Assembly (NCBI GenBank): GCA_018398815.1
Contig: CM031596.1
Span: forward strand, 65,474,654 to 65,538,653
Length of the DNA: 64,000 nucleotides
From: Conus ventricosus
Taxonomy: Eukaryota > Mollusca > Gastropoda > Neogastropoda > Conidae
Direction: 5' to 3'
How positions within the stretch are numbered: the stretch's first letter is position 1; each line of letters begins with the position of its first letter. The position numbers and the translations under genes are program-made. Below, piece after piece: positions 1 through 12,600 of this stretch. The notes under the pieces are model-generated. The model was not told the DNA's origin, ran no database searches, and worked only from the letters and a program-made list of their open reading frames with translations.

Positions 1-358
1 GACGAGCGCTTCTTCCGGTATGATGCCGACTGCAGAACATCTGGAACGACTGGCGACGAATTCGGTTTTCTCTGACTGACTTTCATGTTCGTGAGTAACT
101 GGTCCGTCCTCCACCAGGTCAATGCCATAAGAAAGAAAAAAAAAAAAAGGAAAAGAAAAGAAAAAGCTTACAACACGTGGAGAACACGTGGGAGTCCACT
201 TGAAACCTCTGCAAAGGGAGAGAATCACTGGCCGCGCCGGCCTCACTGAAGTTTTGAACGCCTGGGGGGCTCATTAAAAAAGCTTGGGTAATCGCAGTCA
301 TCAGTCACCCGTGCTACCTGTCAGAGGTACTGGGTATGCAGTGTGATGGTGTTCTCAT

Positions 359-437
359 TACCCCAGGGAGGAGGAGGAAGAGGGCAGGAAGTTGAGGAGG
401 GGAAGAGAGGTGGGGAAAAGGGAGGGGCGGAAGTGAT
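359..437 (+). repeat. Purine-rich (G/A) tract
   Basis: Nearly uninterrupted G and A residues, with repeated GGAGG, GAAGAGG and GGGGAAAAGG words. The mirror-like purine content could favour triplex (H-DNA) formation. This is low-complexity sequence with no coding evidence. Confidence 0.7.
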
Positions 438-480
438 ATTCCGATGGGTCCAAGAGTTGTTGTCGAAGAATGGTTACTGG

Positions 481-533
481 ACCCCCCTCCTATCTCTCCC
501 CCCCCCCAACCCCCCCCCCCCCCAAAAAAAAAA
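481..533 (+). repeat. Poly-C followed by poly-A run
   Basis: Runs of 9 to 14 C residues are followed directly by about 10 A residues. Homopolymer length here is likely to be unreliable. The complementary strand is strongly G-rich. Confidence 0.8.
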
Positions 534-696
534 GCATCTTCCAAAGTTGCCGGCGAAAGGTGATATGAAAAAAAGCGGGGGCGAGACGATGCAGATGGGG
601 TGAGGGTAAGGTAGAATGGGGGACGGGAGTAGGAAGGGGACGAGAGGGGTGACTGGGACTGAAGAGTAAATTGGGAGAAATGCTGCAAACAAGAAA

Positions 697-773
697 ATAC
701 GTAAATAAATGCATAAATAGATAATCAAATAGATAGAGAGATAAATAAATAAATAGATAAATAAAACGAAAAA
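697..773 (+). repeat. AT-rich (AAAT/GATA) microsatellite
   Basis: Imperfect tetranucleotide repeat built from AAAT, AATA and GATA words. It is a simple repeat and has no coding evidence. Confidence 0.75.
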
Positions 774-2113
774 CAAGTGTGCCGTCTGTTTTTTTTCCCC
801 CCTGTCCTTTACCCCCCACCCACCCCCCATGTGGAAATCCCTGACAAGGCCTCTGCACAGGCCACTGACAAGAGTTCTTCCAGAGTCTGAATGTGACCCT
901 GACCTTTTCAGTCCACCTGGCTCCAGATCCTTGTGGGCGTCCGCCCCGCAGTCTGTTCCCAGATGTGTCCCACTTGACTCCTTTTTTTTAAAAATTCGCT
1001 TTTGCCTTGAAGAGGGGGTGGGGAAGGCTATAGAGGGGGTGAAGTCATGTGAGTGTGTCTGGAAATACCTGTTGTGGAGTTGTACGTGCAGTGTCTATCC
1101 AGTCCACCCACCCAACGTACAGCGTGTATCCAGTCCACCCACCCAACGTGTTGTGTGTATCCAGTCCACCCACCCAACGTACAGTGTATATCCACTTCAC
1201 CCACCCAACGTGTGAGTGTATCCAGTCCACCCACCAACGTGTTGTGTGTATCCAGTCCACCCACCCAACGTACAGTGTATATCCACTTCACCCACCCAAC
1301 GTGTAGAGTGTGTCCAGTCACCCACCCAACGTGTAGAGTGTATCCAGTCCACCCACCCAACGTGTAGAGTGTATCCAGTCCACCCACCCAACGTGTAGAG
1401 TGTATCCAGTCCACCCACCCAACGTGTAGGGTGTGTCCAGTCCACCCACCCAGCGTGTAGAGTGCATCCAGTCCACCCACCCAACGTGCAGTATGTATCC
1501 AGTCCACCCATCCAGCGTGTAGAGTGTATCCAGTCCACCCACCCAACGTGCAGTATGTATCCAGTCCACCCACCCAACGTGTAGAGTGTATCCAGTCCAC
1601 CCACCCAACGTGTAGCGTGTATCCAGTCCACCCACCCAACGTGTAGAGTGCATCCAGTCCACCCACCCAACGTGCAGTATGTATCCAGTCCACCCATCCA
1701 GCGTGTAGAGTGTATCCAGTACACCCACCCAACGTGTAGAGTGTATCCAGTCCACCCACCCAACGTGTAGAGTGTATCCAGTCCACCCACCCAACGTGTA
1801 GCGTGTATCCAGTCCACCCACCCAACGTGTAGCGCGTATCCAGTCCACCCACCCAACGTGTAGTGCGTATCCAGTCCACCCACCCAACGTGTAGCGCGTA
1901 TCCAGTCCACCCACCCAACGTGTAGAGTGTATCCAGTCCACCCACCCAACGTGTAGAGTGTATCCAGTCCACCCACCCAACGTGTAGCGCGCATCCAGTC
2001 CACCCACCAACGTGTAGCGCGTATCCAGTCCACCCACCCAACGTGTAGCGCGCATCCAGTCCACCACCCAACGTACAGTGTGTATCCACTTCACTCACTC
2101 AACGTGCAGTGTG

Positions 2114-3113
2114 NNNNNNNNNNNNNNNNNNNNNNNNNNNNNNNNNNNNNNNNNNNNNNNNNNNNNNNNNNNNNNNNNNNNNNNNNNNNNNNNNNNNNNN
2201 NNNNNNNNNNNNNNNNNNNNNNNNNNNNNNNNNNNNNNNNNNNNNNNNNNNNNNNNNNNNNNNNNNNNNNNNNNNNNNNNNNNNNNNNNNNNNNNNNNNN
2301 NNNNNNNNNNNNNNNNNNNNNNNNNNNNNNNNNNNNNNNNNNNNNNNNNNNNNNNNNNNNNNNNNNNNNNNNNNNNNNNNNNNNNNNNNNNNNNNNNNNN
2401 NNNNNNNNNNNNNNNNNNNNNNNNNNNNNNNNNNNNNNNNNNNNNNNNNNNNNNNNNNNNNNNNNNNNNNNNNNNNNNNNNNNNNNNNNNNNNNNNNNNN
2501 NNNNNNNNNNNNNNNNNNNNNNNNNNNNNNNNNNNNNNNNNNNNNNNNNNNNNNNNNNNNNNNNNNNNNNNNNNNNNNNNNNNNNNNNNNNNNNNNNNNN
2601 NNNNNNNNNNNNNNNNNNNNNNNNNNNNNNNNNNNNNNNNNNNNNNNNNNNNNNNNNNNNNNNNNNNNNNNNNNNNNNNNNNNNNNNNNNNNNNNNNNNN
2701 NNNNNNNNNNNNNNNNNNNNNNNNNNNNNNNNNNNNNNNNNNNNNNNNNNNNNNNNNNNNNNNNNNNNNNNNNNNNNNNNNNNNNNNNNNNNNNNNNNNN
2801 NNNNNNNNNNNNNNNNNNNNNNNNNNNNNNNNNNNNNNNNNNNNNNNNNNNNNNNNNNNNNNNNNNNNNNNNNNNNNNNNNNNNNNNNNNNNNNNNNNNN
2901 NNNNNNNNNNNNNNNNNNNNNNNNNNNNNNNNNNNNNNNNNNNNNNNNNNNNNNNNNNNNNNNNNNNNNNNNNNNNNNNNNNNNNNNNNNNNNNNNNNNN
3001 NNNNNNNNNNNNNNNNNNNNNNNNNNNNNNNNNNNNNNNNNNNNNNNNNNNNNNNNNNNNNNNNNNNNNNNNNNNNNNNNNNNNNNNNNNNNNNNNNNNN
3101 NNNNNNNNNNNNN
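2114..3113. other. Assembly gap (1,000 N)
   Basis: Exactly 1,000 N residues inside the minisatellite. The round number suggests a placeholder, so the true distance is unknown. Confidence 0.99.
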
Positions 3114-3600
3114 TATCCAATCCACCACCACCACCGTACTGTGCATGTATCCAGTCCACTCACCCAACATACAGTATGTATCCAGTCCACCCATCCAACG
3201 TACATTATGTATCCAGTCAACCCACCCAATGTGCAGTGTATGTATCCAGTCCACCCATCCAAGGTACAGTATATGTATCCAGTCCACCCATCCAAGGTAC
3301 AGTGTATGCATCCAGCGCACCCACACAAGCTGCAGTGTATGTATCCAGCGCACCCACCCAACGTACAGTGTATGTATCCAGTCCACCCACCCAACGTACA
3401 GTGTATTTATCCAGCCCACCCACCCAACGTACAGTGTATGTATCCAGTCCACCCACCCAACGCACAGTATGTATCCAGTCCACCCATCAAGGTACAGTAT
3501 ATGTATCCAGTCCACCCATCCAAGGTACAGTATATGTATCCAGTCCACCCACCCAACGTGCAGTGTATGCATCCAGTCCTCCCACCCAATGTACAGTATG
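3114..3600 (+). repeat. Clean variant block of the minisatellite (31-35 bp units)
   Basis: Directly after the gap, units carry an extra TATG (CAGTGTATGTATCC) and private variants such as CCAAGGTACAG and a CACAAGCTGCAGTGTA monomer at 3,324. The block is well polished, unlike what follows. The ordered variants act as a fingerprint that reappears at 17.7-18.3 kb. Confidence 0.9.
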
Positions 3601-6600
3601 TATCCCCGTCCACCACCAAAAGGATTGTATATTATCCGGTTTAAACCCTTCCCGGTTCCCGTATATGTATCCAGTCCTCCCCCCCAAATTTCGTGTTTGC
3701 TCAAAACCCCCCACCCAACGTTTGGGTTTTTTTAAGGGGGGGGTATGTTTTCCCGTCCACCCCCCAACGTGTGGAGGGGTATCCAGTCCCCCCAACCCAA
3801 AGTTTTGAGGTATCCCGTCCCCCCACCCCCCTAAAGGGGGTATACGTCACCCGCCCCCCCGTGTAGTGTGTATCCGTCCAAAACCCCCCAAAGTGTTGGT
3901 GTTTTCCCGTCCCCCCACCCAAAAAGCAGGGGTGTATCCCGTCCCCGAACCCCGGGGTTTGGGGTGTACCCCCGTCCAAAATCCCAACCCTTGAGGTTTT
4001 CCATTCCCCCAACCCAAAGTGAGAGTGTATCCCGTTCCACCCCCCCAACGTGTAGAGGGTAAACCAGTCCACCCAAACCCAAAGTGCAAAATTTGTATCC
4101 ATCACCCACCCCAAAGTGTTGAATGTATGATTCCGTTTCCCCAAAACCCCCAACGTGTTTTAGTGTGTTTCCCGTCCAACCACCCCCGTGTAGTGTGTAT
4201 TTCCGTCCACCCACCCAACGTGCAGTGTGTAAACCAGTCAAACCCCCCTAAACCCTGCAGTATGTATCCAGTCCCCCACCCAACGTGTAGTTTGTTTTCC
4301 AGTCCCCCCACCCAAACGTGCGTATGTATCCAAATCCACCCCTTTTAAAAAAAGTAGAGTGCATCCCGTTTCCCCCCCACCCAAAAAGTGGGCCGGTTTT
4401 TTCAAATCCCCAAACCCCAAAGTGCCGAGTGTTTTCCCGTCCACCCACCCCAAAGTGCCGTATGTATCCAGTTAACCCCCCCAAAAAGGGAGAGTGCATT
4501 CCCCCCGTCCCCCCCCACCACGTGTTAGCGTGTATTGTCCCCCACCCCAAAAGGTGGAGTGGGATCCCGGGCCCCCCCCCAACGTGTAAAAATGTATCCC
4601 TTTCCCCCCCCCAAGTTTTAGAGTGTACCAGCCACCAAACCCAACGTGTAAACGTGTAAAGTCCCCCTCCCCAAAGGGGTTGCGGTATCCAGTCACCCAC
4701 CCAAAGTGCGTAAAGTATCCAGTCCACCCACCCCCAAAGTGCTGGGTGTATCCAGTCCACCACCCAAACGTGTAGGTGTTTTCCAAATCAAACCCCCCCA
4801 AGTGTTGTGTGTATCCAGTCCACCAAACCCCCGTGTTTGAGTGTAACCGTCCACCCCCCCCCAAAAGTGCAGTATGTATCCGTCCCCCAACCCCACGTGT
4901 AGGGCTGTATCCGTTCCCCCCCATCCAAAGTGTTAGTGTTATCCCGTCCCCCACCCAACGTGTAGGTGTATCCCGTCCCAAAACCCCCCGTTTCCGAGGG
5001 GTATCCAGTCCCCCCACCCCCCAAAGTTTTTGCGTGTATCAGAAACCCCCCCAAAACGTTTAGGGGGTTTTCAGTCCACCCCCCCATGCGTAGAGGTTTT
5101 ATCCCGTCCCCCACCCAAAAAAAAGTAGCGTTTTATCCAGTTTCCCCCCACCCCAAAAATGTAGAGGGGTTTTTTAGGGGCCAACCCCCAAAAATTTTTT
5201 GTTTGCATCCCCGGGGCCACCAAACCCAAAGTGTTGAGTGAAACTGTCCCCCCCAATCGTGGAGAGTGTATCCAGTCCACCCAAACCCAAAGTGTAAAAA
5301 GTATCCAGTCCCCCCAAACCACGGGTTTTAGTATTCATCCAGGGCCAAAACCCTTTAAACGCGCGGTGTATTCCCGTCCCCCCAACCCCAAAGTGTAGGT
5401 TTCCCTCCAGTCCACCCACCCAACGTGGAGAGTGTATCCGTCCCCCACCCAAATGTTGAGTGCATCCCGTCCCCCCAACCCCCCCGTGTCGGTGGATCCG
5501 TCCACCACCCCCAAAGTTTCTGAGGGGATACCAAATCCCCCATCCAACGGGGGGAGTGCAAACCAGTCCAAACCATCCGTGCCCGTTAAAGTTTTCCGGG
5601 CCAAACCCCCAACGTGTAGTATGCATCCAGTCCACTCTTCCCAAAAAAGGGAGAAGGGGATCCAGTCCCCCCACCAAAGGCGAGTGTATCCGGGCCCCCA
5701 TCCAAAACGTGTAGGTGTATCCAGTCCACCCATCCCGTGAAGTTTGCTTCCGTCCCCCCATCCAACGTGCAGTATGTATTCCCGTCCACCCCTCCAAGGG
5801 CAGTATGTGTTCAGTCCAACCCCCTCCCCAAAGTGTAGGTGTATCCGGGCCAACCCCCCCAACGTGCAGGTGGATCCAAATCCCCCCACCCAAAAGTGTG
5901 GTTTGTATCCCATCCTCCCAAAAAAACGTTTAAAAGGGGTTTTCCAAGGGCCCCCATCTAAAGTGCCGGGGGTGAAACAGTCCACCCCCCCAAAGGGGCG
6001 TATGGAAACCAGTTCCCCCCTTTCCAAAGTGTTAAAGGGGGGGTTAAAAAGTCCCCCCACCCAAAAAGTGTTGTGTGTATCCAGGCCACCCCTCCAACGG
6101 TAGCGTTTGTCCGTCCCCCCCCCCAACGTGTAGTATTTCCAGCCCCCCCCCCCCCTTCCCCCCGTGTGGGTTTTTTTTCCCATTCCCCACTAACTTGTTA
6201 GTGTTTCAAATTTCCCCCCATCCCAACGTGCAGAGTGCTTCCGTCCACCCACCCAAAGTTTAGAGTGAAACCCGTCAACCCCCCCAACGTTGGGGTATGA
6301 ATCCGTCCTCCTTTCCCAATGTTGTGGAGTTATCCGTCCCCCCCACCAACGTGTAGTATGGATCCGTCCAAACCCCCCCAAAAGGGCAAATATGTTCCCG
6401 TCCCCCTACCAAAAAAGTAGGTGTTCCCGTCCCCCCAAACCCCGGGTAGGTGTATCCCGTCCCCCCACCCAAAGTGTTTTTGCACCAGTCCAACCCCCCC
6501 CCAAGTGCGTGTGTTTTTCCGTCCAACCCCCCCAACGTTTCAGTATGTATCCGTCCAAACCCCCCATGGGAGGTGTATCCAGTCCACCCACCCAAAAGTG

Positions 6601-9600
6601 GGAGTATGTATTCCCGTCCCCCCCCGAACGTGTAGGTGTGTTCGTCCCCCCTAAGTGTACATGGGATCCAAATCCCCAAACCCCCCTAACGTGCAGTTTG
6701 TATCCAAAACCCCCCAAACCCCCGGGTTGTGTGTATCCCCGTTCCCCCCACCCCAAAGGGGTAGTTGTATCCGTCCCCCACCAAAAGTGCAGTATGTATC
6801 CAGTTCATCCACCCCAAATGTAGAGTGCACCAGGCACCCAAACCCAAAAGTGTAGTGTGTATCCTTTCCCCCCCCCCAACGTGTAGGGTGTATCAGTCCA
6901 CCCACCCCAAAGTGTAGGTGCATCCAGTACACCCAAACCCCAAAGTTTTGTGTGTATCCGTCCAAAAAACCCAAAAACGTTTTTAGAGTGTATCCCGGGC
7001 CACCCACCAACGTGTTTGTTTTGTTCGTCCCCCCACCCAACGTGTTTGAGTGTTTTAGTTTCCCCCCATCAAACGGGGTGGTTTGTATAAAATCTCCCAC
7101 CAAACGTGTCGAGTGTATCCCCGTCCACACACACAACGTGTAGCGTTTCCGGGCCCCCCACCCCAAAAGTGTTTGGTGTATCCCGTCCCCCCACCCAAAA
7201 GTGTAGCGTGTTACCGGGCCCCCCCCAAAAGTGGAGCGTGTATCTAGTCCCCCCACCCAACGTGTGAGTGATCCAGTCCCCCAACCAATCGTCCCCGAGT
7301 GTTTCCAGTTTCCCTACACCCAACGTGTGAGTTTTATCCGTCCACCCCCCACAAAGTGTTAGGGGTATCCCGTCCATCATCCCCAAAAATGCAGGGTTTT
7401 TTTCCGTCCACCCCTCAACGTGCGTATGTATCCCGTCCACCAAAAATCCCAAAAAGCAGTATTTTATCCAGTTTCCCCCCCATCCCAAAGGGGTAGAGTG
7501 TATCCAAATCCACCCCCCAAAAGGCCCCGAGTTTTATCCAGTCCCCCCATCCCAAGGGGTAGTATGCATCCAGTCCACCAACCCCAAAATGTGGTTTGTA
7601 AAACCCAACCCCCCCACCCCAAATTTTTGGGGGTGGGTTTCCAGTTTCCTTTAATCCAACGTGCAGAGGCAAACCAGTCCCCCCCCCAACGTGTTGGTGT
7701 TTCAGTCCACCCCCCCCCAACGTGCGGTTTGTATTTCCCCCTCCTCCCACCCAACGTGTTTGGTGGGATCCCGTCCACCCCCCCAAGTGTAGCGTGTAAT
7801 TCCCGGGCCCCCCCCCACCCAAAGTGTTGCGTTTTTTCCCGGGCCCCCCAAACCCCAAAGTGTAGGCGTGTTACCAGTCACTCACCCCCCCAAGTGTTTG
7901 CGTGTTTCTTGTCCCCCCAAACCCCAAAGTGTAGAGTTCTTTCCAAATCCCCAACCCCAAATCTGAAGGGGTATCCAGTCCTCCACCCCCCAAAGTTTTA
8001 GAGGTTTCCGTCCACCCACCAAAAGTGGGAGAGTGTTCCCGGCCAATTTATCCCAAGTGCAGTATGTTTCCGTCCACCATCCCCAAAGTGCAGTATTTTA
8101 TCCAGGGCCAAAAACCCTCCAACGTGCAGTATGTATCCAAATTCCCCCCCCTCCAACGGGTTTTTAGAGTGTAACCGTCCAAACCCCCCCAAAAATGCCA
8201 AAAGTGTTTTCCCGTCCCCCCCATCCCAAAGTGTAGTTTGTATCCTGTCCCCCAACCAAAATTTTGGTTTTTTTTAAACCCAAACCTCCCCCCCCAAAAA
8301 GTGTTGAGTGTATCCCAGTCCAAACAATCCAACGTTTCCCGGTGCATTGGGCCCCAAACCCAGTTTTAGAAGGGGTAAACCAAACCAAACCCCCCAAAAA
8401 TTTCGGTATGATTCCCGTCCCCCCACCCCCGTGTTGTGTTATCCAAACCACCCACCCCCGTGTAGTATGTATCCAGTCCCCTCCCAAAAGTGCAGTTTGT
8501 ATCCCGTTACCCACCCAACGGTAGTGTGTATCCCGTCCACCCACCCAAGGGTAGGGTATCCAGTTCAACCCCCCCAAAAGTGTTGGGGTTTTATCCGTCA
8601 AAACCCCCCCAATGTGTTGCGTGTATTTCCCGTCCACCCCCCAAAGTGTAGTTTGGGATCCATTCCAACCCCCCAACGTGTATGTGTATCCAGTCCCACC
8701 AACCCAAACCCGGGAGAGGTATCCGGGCCACCCCCAAATTTTCTTTAGTGTGCTTTCCCGTCCACCCACCCCAAAGTGTTGTGTTTTATCCAGTCCCCAC
8801 CCAACGTGGGAGAGTGTAAACCCGTCCACCCCCCCCAACGTGTTTTGGTGCATCCCGGGCCCCCCCACCAAAAGGGTCGGGTTTTTTCCGTTTCCCCAAA
8901 CCCCGTGTAGGTGTATCAGTCCCCACCCAAATTGTTGCGTGTATCCGTCCACCCACCCAAAGTGTAGTGTGTATTCCCGTCCCCCACCCCAAAGGCAAAT
9001 TTTGTATTTCCCGTCCATCCACCCCAAAAAGCAGAGTGTATCCAGTCCACCCAAACCCCAAAGTTTTAGAGTGTATCCCCCCCACCCAAACCCCCGGGGG
9101 TTTGATCCCGTCCTCCCAACCCCAAAAGTTTTAGAGGTATTCCCGTCCACCCCCCCAAAGTGTTGTATGTATTTCCGTCCCCCCACCCAAAAGTGGGAGT
9201 TTGTATCCAGTCCCTACCAAAAGTGTTTGTGTGTTCCCGGGGCCCCCCACCCCAAAAAAGTAGCGTGTATCCCCGTCAACCCCCCAAAAGTTAGTATGCA
9301 TCCCGTCCCCCCACCCAAAAGTGGGAGTGTGTTTCCCTCCCCCCACCCAAAAAGTGCAGTTGTTTCCCCCCCACCCACCCAACGGGGAGGTGTATCCAGT
9401 CCACCCACCCAACGTGAGTTTGTTTCCCCGTCCCCCCAAAAAAACGTGTTTGGTGTGTTCAGTCCCCCTCCAACGTTTTTAGCATGTATCCGTCCAACCA
9501 CCCAAAGTGAGTATGTTTCAGACCCCCCACCCAAAGTGTGTGGGGGTATCCCGTCCCCCCCCAACGTGTGTATGTATCCAAATCCCCCCACCCAACGTGC

Positions 9601-12600
9601 GTATGTAATTTCCCGTACCCCCCCCCCCTACTTGTAGGTGCATTTCCCGTCCCCCCACCAAAAGTGTAGTGTGTATCCAGTTCCCCCAAACCCCAAAAAG
9701 TTGCGTGTATCCAGTCCACCCACCCAAAGTTTTAGAGTGCCAATTTCCCGGGCCACCCCCCCAAAAGTGTAGTGTGTATCCAGTCCACCCAAACCCAAAA
9801 GTGTAGAGTGTATCCAGTCCCCCACCCCCAAAGTGTAGTGTGGTTTTCCAGGGCCCCCCAAACCCCCTCGGGTAGAGTGATCCGTCCCCCATCCAACGTG
9901 TGGTTTGTATTTCCCCTACTCCCACCAAAAAAGTGTCGAGTTTTTATCCGTAAAAACACAAGTGTAGCGTGTAAACCAGTCCCCCCACCCAAGTGTTTGC
10001 GTGTTTCCGTCCCCACCCCCCGTTTTGCGTGTTACAGTCCACCCCCAAAGGGGTAGCGTGTATCTAGTCCCACCCACCAAAGTGTTGGTGCATCCAGTTA
10101 CACCAAAAAACGGGCAGAGTGTATCCCGTCCATCCACAATCGGGGTAGGAGGTTTTACCAGTCACCCACCCCAAGGTTTTAGGGGGGGTGTAAACCCGGG
10201 CCCCTTTATCCAAAGGGGCCGTTTGGGATCCAGTCCCCCCACCAAAGTGCCCGTAGGGACCAAATTTCCCACACCAAAAAGTGCATTATGTATCCAAATC
10301 CACCCCTCCCCAAGTGTAGAGTGTATCCAGTCCACCCACCCCCGTGCCCGAGTGGGATCCCGTCCACCCCTCCATCGTTTTTAGTTGCTTCCCGTCCCCT
10401 TAAACCCAAATGTGGTTTTTTTAAAACCTTTCCCCCCACCCAAAAGTGTGAGTGTATCCAGTTCCCTTTTTAATTTCCCAAAGTGCAGAGTGCCCTCCAG
10501 TCCACCCCCCCAACGTGAGAGTGTTTCCAGTCCACCCACCCAACGTGCGGTATGTATCCGGGCCTCCCCCCAAGTGTAGAGTGTATCCCGTCCCCCCACC
10601 CAAGTGTTGCGTGTATTTCCGTCCCCCCCCAACGTTTTTGCGTGTATCCAGTCCCCCCACCCTACGTGTAGCGTGTTTTCCAGTCCCCCCAACCCAAGTT
10701 TTTGGTGTTTCTAGTCCCCACCCCAAAGTTTTAGGGGTGCATCCCGTCCCCCACCAACCCTGCAGGGGTGTATCCGTCCTTCCCCCCAACGTGTAGAGTG
10801 GGTTTCCCGTCCCCCCACCCAAAAATGTAGGTGGGTTTTTAAATCCCTCCTCCAAAAAAGCAGTTGTATCCAGTCCCCCCATCCAACGTGCAGTTGTTTT
10901 CCAGGGCCAAACCCCTCCAAAAGTGCAGTATGTATCCAGTCCACCCCTCCAAAGTGTAGAGTGTATCCAGTCCACCCACCCAAAAGGGCGAGTGTATCCA
11001 GTCCCCCCATCCAAAAAGGGTAGTATGTATCCAGTCCACCCCCCAAAATCTGGTTTTTTTTAACCCAAACCCCCAACCCCAAAAAAAGTAGAGGGGTATT
11101 TGTCCTTTAATCCAACGTGCAGAGGCATCCCGTCCAAACCCCCAACGGTGAGTTTTATTTCCCGTCCCCCCAAACCCCCCGTTTCGGGATGCATCCAGTC
11201 CCCCCAACCCCAAAGTTTTTGAGTGTATCCAGTCCACCCCCAAACCCCCGTGTTTTTAATTTTACCGTTCCCCCACCCAACGATTTCAGTATGTATCCGT
11301 TACCCCCAAAGTTTTGTGTGTATCCAAATCCACCCAACCCCCAAAAATTTTTTGCGAGTATCCCGTTCACCCACCAAAGGGTAGTGTGTAAAACCAGGGC
11401 CACCCCCCCATTTTTTGTAGCGTTAAACCCGTCCCCCACCCCCCGTGTAGTATGCATCAGTCCAACCCCCCCAAACGTGAGTGTGTATCCGTCCCCCCCC
11501 ACCCCCCAAACCCCCCCTTGAGAGTGTATCCAGTCCCCAAACCCATGTGTAGTGGGCATCCAGTCCCCCACCCAACGTGTTGGGGGTGGATCCAGTTTAC
11601 CCCCCCCAAAGGGTTTGAGTGTTTCCGTCCACCCACCCCAAACGTGTACGTGCATCCAGTTTCCCCCCACCCAAAGTTTTTTGTGTATCCAGTCCCCCAC
11701 ACCCCGTGTAGCGTGATCCCGTCCCCCCACCCAACTTGTTTGGTGTATTTCCCGTCCACCCCCCAACGTGTAGTGTGTATTTCCCGGGCACCACCAAACT
11801 GGCCCGTAAAGTACCAGTCCTTTAACCAACGTGCAGGTTATCCCGTCCAAACCCCCCAACGTGTAAGGGGTGTACCCGTCTAACCCCCCCAACGGTAGGG
11901 GGTTTTCCAAATCCCCCACCCAACGTGCAGTGTGTATCCAGTTCACCCACCCAAAATTTGCGGGGTATCCAGTCCCCCCACCCCAAGTGCAGGTGTATCC
12001 CGTCCCCCCAACCCAAAAATTTTTAGAGTGTATCCCGTCACCCACCCAACGGGGAGTGTATTCCCGTCCACCCACCCAACGTGCAATGTGTTTCCGTCCC
12101 CCCTTTAAAGTTTTGAGTGGCCTTCCGTCCACCCCCCCCCAAAAAATGGAGTATGGATCCCCGTCCACCCACCCAACGTGTAGTTTGTTTTTCAGTCCAC
12201 CCACCCAAGTCTTGGCGTTCCCAGTCCACCCACCCAACGTGCCCTTTGGGATCCAAATCCCCCACGCAACCCTTTTAGGTTTTTATCCAGTCTTTCCCAC
12301 CCAACGTTTTTAGAGTTTTATCCCGGGCCACCCACCCCAACGTGCAAGTTATCCCGTCCACCCCCCCCAAAAGTGGAGTGTGTATTTAAACCCCCCCGCC
12401 CCACCCACCCAAAAATTTTAGGTGTATCCATTCCCCCACCCCAAAAGTGTGAGTGTTTCAGTCCACCCATCCCCAAGTGTAGAGTGAAAACCCGTCCAAC
12501 CCCAAACCCCCCCGTTTCTGTTTTGTATCGTTTCCCCCCACATCCCCCGTTTTAGAGTGTATCCCGTCCACCCACCCCAACCCTGTGGTGTATCCAGTTT

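Larger units (their letters stand above)
1..1092. other. Left flank, no gene recognised
   Basis: Mixed-composition DNA with no protein I recognise. Short open frames here are broken by homopolymer runs and simple repeats. The first 120 bases look like ordinary unique sequence. Later parts hold purine-rich and C-rich tracts listed separately. The minisatellite starts near 1,093. Confidence 0.6.

Noticed and set aside
1028..2098. A 356-codon reverse-strand open frame of periodic VGWVDWIHSTRWVGGLDT repeats
   Set aside because: It is the 31-bp minisatellite read in frame. The 93-bp phase cycle gives a 31-residue peptide repeat without stops. The same happens in other frames and there is no start context or splice signal.
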